A DNA stretch of 15,734 nucleotides from contig JANTFN010000015.1 of assembly GCA_024763435.1 (NCBI GenBank), positions 1 to 15,734 of the forward strand. The letters are read 5' to 3'. Shown in pieces: positions 13,676-15,734 of the stretch. The position numbers and the translations under genes are program-made. Source of the stretch: Thermodesulfobacteriota bacterium. Lineage in GTDB: Bacteria > Desulfobacterota > S145-22. The notes under the pieces are model-generated. The model had not been told where the DNA came from. It did not search any database and saw only the letters and a list, made by a program, of their open reading frames with translations. Each line of letters opens with the position of its first letter. The stretch's first letter is position 1.

Positions 13676-15473
13676 GCCGCGCGGCGCATTTTCTGGCAAT
13701 AACCATCGGCCCCCATATCTCCACGGCGGCGCGGGCGCGCGTGACCCCTGTGTAAAACAACTCCCGGGTCAGGACCCGCGCGTCTTCAAAGGGGAGGATG
13801 AGAAGGACCCTGTCAAATTCGGACCCCTGGGCCTTGTGGACAGTCATGGCAAAGGCGACCTCATACGCTGTAATCCGGTGGGGTACGACCTTTTTGATTG
13901 CGCCATCGGGCTGCCGGAAACAGGCCTTCAGGATTCCCCCCCGGTCATCATCCGGCCAAATGATCCCAACATCACCGTTAAAGAGGTTCAGCGCGTAGTC
14001 ATTGCGCGTAACGAGAATCGGGCAGCCCCGGAAAAGCCCCTGCCGTAACGGGATAATCCCCTTTTCAAAAAGGGCGTTCTGAATCATACGGTTCAACCCC
14101 TCAACACCGGTCGGCCCCCGCCTCAGGGCGCACAGAACACGAAACGCCTCGAGGCGGTCGAGGGCCGCCCGCGCGTCTCCGGCATTAAACAGCGGGGCAT
14201 AACGCTGAACAGCCGCTTCGCCCAGCCTTTCAGGAAATGTGGCGGGATTCGGGGGTGTCCAGGCAAGCGCGCCGTCCGCTGCGTGTCCGCGAAGGATGTC
14301 GCCGGGGTCCTCCCCCTGCCTGACCGCGGCGGCAAGTCTGCCGATACCGCTGTCCGCGTCAAAACGGTAACTCCTTCGGAGCAAGACAACGCAATCGTCG
14401 AGGGGGCCGCTCGCCGCCGGCACGTCAGGAAAACGGCAGAGGCCGCGAAGCCTTTCGCAGAGGTCCCGGCTGTAACCGCGCCCCGCGCGGCCGGCGCACA
14501 GGTCCGCGAAAACACTCCCCGCCTCGACCGACGCCAGCTGGTCCTTGTCGCCGAGGAGGATGAGCCGCGCGTCTGGTGGCAGGGCGGATACGATTTGATG
14601 CATGAGGGGAAGGTCAATCATGGAGGCCTCATCAACAATAAGGACATCGAGCGGCAGGGGGTTTTCCGGCCCGTGCCGGGGAACCGACCGGAACGGACGA
14701 ACCCCGAGAAGGCGGTGCAGGGTTACAGCCCCGAGGGAAAGCGCCGCGCGCGCCGGCGCGTCAAGCTGAAGCATGTCACAGGTCTGCCGGATCGATTCCG
14801 TAATCCGCGCGGCCGCCTTTCCCGTCGGCGCGGCGAGGCGGATCCGAAGGGGGCTGTCCGGCGCCTGCTGCTGCAGGAGGGCGAGAATCCCGGCAACCGT
14901 GGTCGTCTTTCCCGTCCCGGGGCCGCCCGAGATTACGCAGAAACGCTTTAAAACCGCTATGGCCGCGGCGACGCGCTGCCAGTTTACGGCCTCTCCTTCA
15001 ATCTCCGGAAAATAACGGTCCAGGCCTGCTTTCAGGCGCGCCGCGTCAGGGGCTGCCCACGCTTCGGCACGGCGGAGGAGTTCTTCGGCAAGGGTCTTTT
15101 CATACCACGCGTAACGGGCAAGATAGAGACGCGTTCCGTCCAGAACCAGGGGACAGGCCTCGGCGTCATCATCATACACAGCCTCCGGCCCCGCCACGGC
15201 CTTCGACCTGTTGAGGGCATCAAGCCACGCGTCAGGACCCGGCGCGGGGATTCCGAGGCCGTCACGGTCCTCCTTGAAAAGAATCCCGCCGGCATAGCGG
15301 CTCAGGTCCACGCAGATATCACCCTCGCTGACCCGCCAGCTCACAAGTGCCGCGGCAAGGACCACGGCATTATTTTCCTCTCCCGCTGCCTGACACAGCC
15401 AGCGGGCGAAATAGAGATCCAGCGCCCGCGGCGCCCCGGCCGCCACGCAGGCCTTCAGCTGTTCGAAGTTCAT
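13596..15473 (-). CDS. recD: RecBCD helicase alpha subunit RecD
   Basis: RecD is the 5'-3' helicase subunit of the RecBCD (exonuclease V) complex, which processes double-strand breaks. The 625 residues are close to the 608 of E. coli RecD. The N-terminal segment with DLYFARWLC and VVLAAALVS is typical of RecBCD-type RecD rather than the longer RecD2. Walker A is GGPGTGKTT (183-191), Walker B is VLIVDEASMID (277-287), LLGDKDQLASVEAGS (306-320) is motif III, and AMTVHKAQGSEFDRVLLILP near the C-terminus is the late helicase motif. It ends with the family-typical SGLAGRLW. The ATG at 15473 overlaps the recB stop as ATGA and has GGGGAGG at 5-nt spacing. Its 3' end overlaps the ferredoxin gene by 80 bp, tail to tail. 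The sequence is GC-richer than the acs genes. Confidence 0.95.
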   Translation of the reverse strand: MNFEQLKACVAAGAPRALDLYFARWLCQAAGEENNAVVLAAALVSWRVSEGDICVDLSRYAGGILFKEDRDGLGIPAPGPDAWLDALNRSKAVAGPEAVYDDDAEACPLVLDGTRLYLARYAWYEKTLAEELLRRAEAWAAPDAARLKAGLDRYFPEIEGEAVNWQRVAAAIAVLKRFCVISGGPGTGKTTTVAGILALLQQQAPDSPLRIRLAAPTGKAAARITESIRQTCDMLQLDAPARAALSLGAVTLHRLLGVRPFRSVPRHGPENPLPLDVLIVDEASMIDLPLMHQIVSALPPDARLILLGDKDQLASVEAGSVFADLCAGRAGRGYSRDLCERLRGLCRFPDVPAASGPLDDCVVLLRRSYRFDADSGIGRLAAAVRQGEDPGDILRGHAADGALAWTPPNPATFPERLGEAAVQRYAPLFNAGDARAALDRLEAFRVLCALRRGPTGVEGLNRMIQNALFEKGIIPLRQGLFRGCPILVTRNDYALNLFNGDVGIIWPDDDRGGILKACFRQPDGAIKKVVPHRITAYEVAFAMTVHKAQGSEFDRVLLILPFEDARVLTRELFYTGVTRARAAVEIWGPMVIARKCAARPTIRASGLAGRLWEEGDARKIPSGVF

Positions 15474-15734
15474 GCGAGCCTCCCCGCGCGGCCGGCAAAA
15501 AGGCCGTCGAGGGCCCGGATGGCGTCTTCATCGGGCTGGTGATAAAAGACCCCCGTCTCCCGCCCGTTTTCGGGGCGCATACCGCGGATAAAGAGGTAAT
15601 AAACGCCCCCGAAGTGCCTGTCAAAGGCATAGCCGGGGAGGCGCGCCGTGAGATAGCGGTGCAGGGCAACGGTATAAATAAGATACTGGAGATGATAACG
15701 GTGATCGTCCATGGCCGCATGGAGCAGATTTTCC
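15470..15734 (-). CDS. recB: RecBCD nuclease/helicase beta subunit RecB, C-terminal end only
   Basis: Only the last 87 residues are inside the window. They match the end of the RecB nuclease domain: HRYHLQYLIYTVALHRYL corresponds to E. coli HRYDLQYQLYTLALHRYL, which carries the Gln/Tyr motif of RecB-family nucleases, and HFGGVYYLFIRG matches the strand that follows. The catalytic aspartates and lysine, the helicase part and the start are outside. The TGA stop overlaps the recD start as ATGA, so the two subunits are translationally coupled; recC is presumably further upstream. Confidence 0.93.
   Translation of the reverse strand, partial: ENLLHAAMDDHRYHLQYLIYTVALHRYLTARLPGYAFDRHFGGVYYLFIRGMRPENGRETGVFYHQPDEDAIRALDGLFAGRAGRLA

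Overview
The window looks like chromosomal DNA of an anaerobic bacterium that uses the Wood-Ljungdahl (reductive acetyl-CoA) pathway. I infer a Desulfobacterota-type (deltaproteobacterial, sulfate-reducing or syntrophic) host because a bacterial CODH/ACS cluster sits close to RecBCD-type recB/recD genes and a molybdopterin/Fe-S oxidoreductase pair. That placement is inference; no rRNA or other marker gene is present.

Region 1 (1-9245, minus strand, transcribed right to left) is a CODH/ACS operon in the order acsV, cooC, a 74-residue unknown, acsD, acsA, acsB, acsC (cut by the left edge). AcsA reduces CO2 to CO, AcsC/AcsD carry the methyl group on a corrinoid, AcsB joins CO, methyl and CoA to acetyl-CoA, CooC inserts nickel, and AcsV reactivates the oxidised corrinoid. 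All expected cluster-binding cysteines that I could index are present. acsE (the methyltransferase) is not in the window.

Region 2 (9246-9509) is a divergent intergenic region. It holds two good sigma70-like promoters pointing into acsV and an 11-bp inverted repeat overlapping the proximal one. A further promoter lies at 6420-6448, ahead of the small unknown gene, so the catalytic genes may be transcribed separately from the two maturation genes.

Region 3 (9510-13675, plus strand) is an apparent operon: a LarA-like (DUF2088) protein whose His/Lys residues fit the nickel-pincer site of lactate racemase, an 18-codon leader ORF, a DMSO-reductase-family molybdopterin enzyme with an unusual N-terminal cysteine spacing, and a four-cluster ferredoxin subunit. 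No membrane anchor or export signal is visible, so a soluble cytoplasmic enzyme is likely. Its substrate cannot be read from the sequence and it is the least understood part of the window.

Region 4 (13596-15734, minus strand) is the end of recB and all of recD, overlapping by ATGA. recD and the ferredoxin gene are convergent and overlap by 80 bp. This part is visibly more GC-rich than the acs operon. I saw no tRNA, rRNA, CRISPR array, insertion sequence or attachment site.
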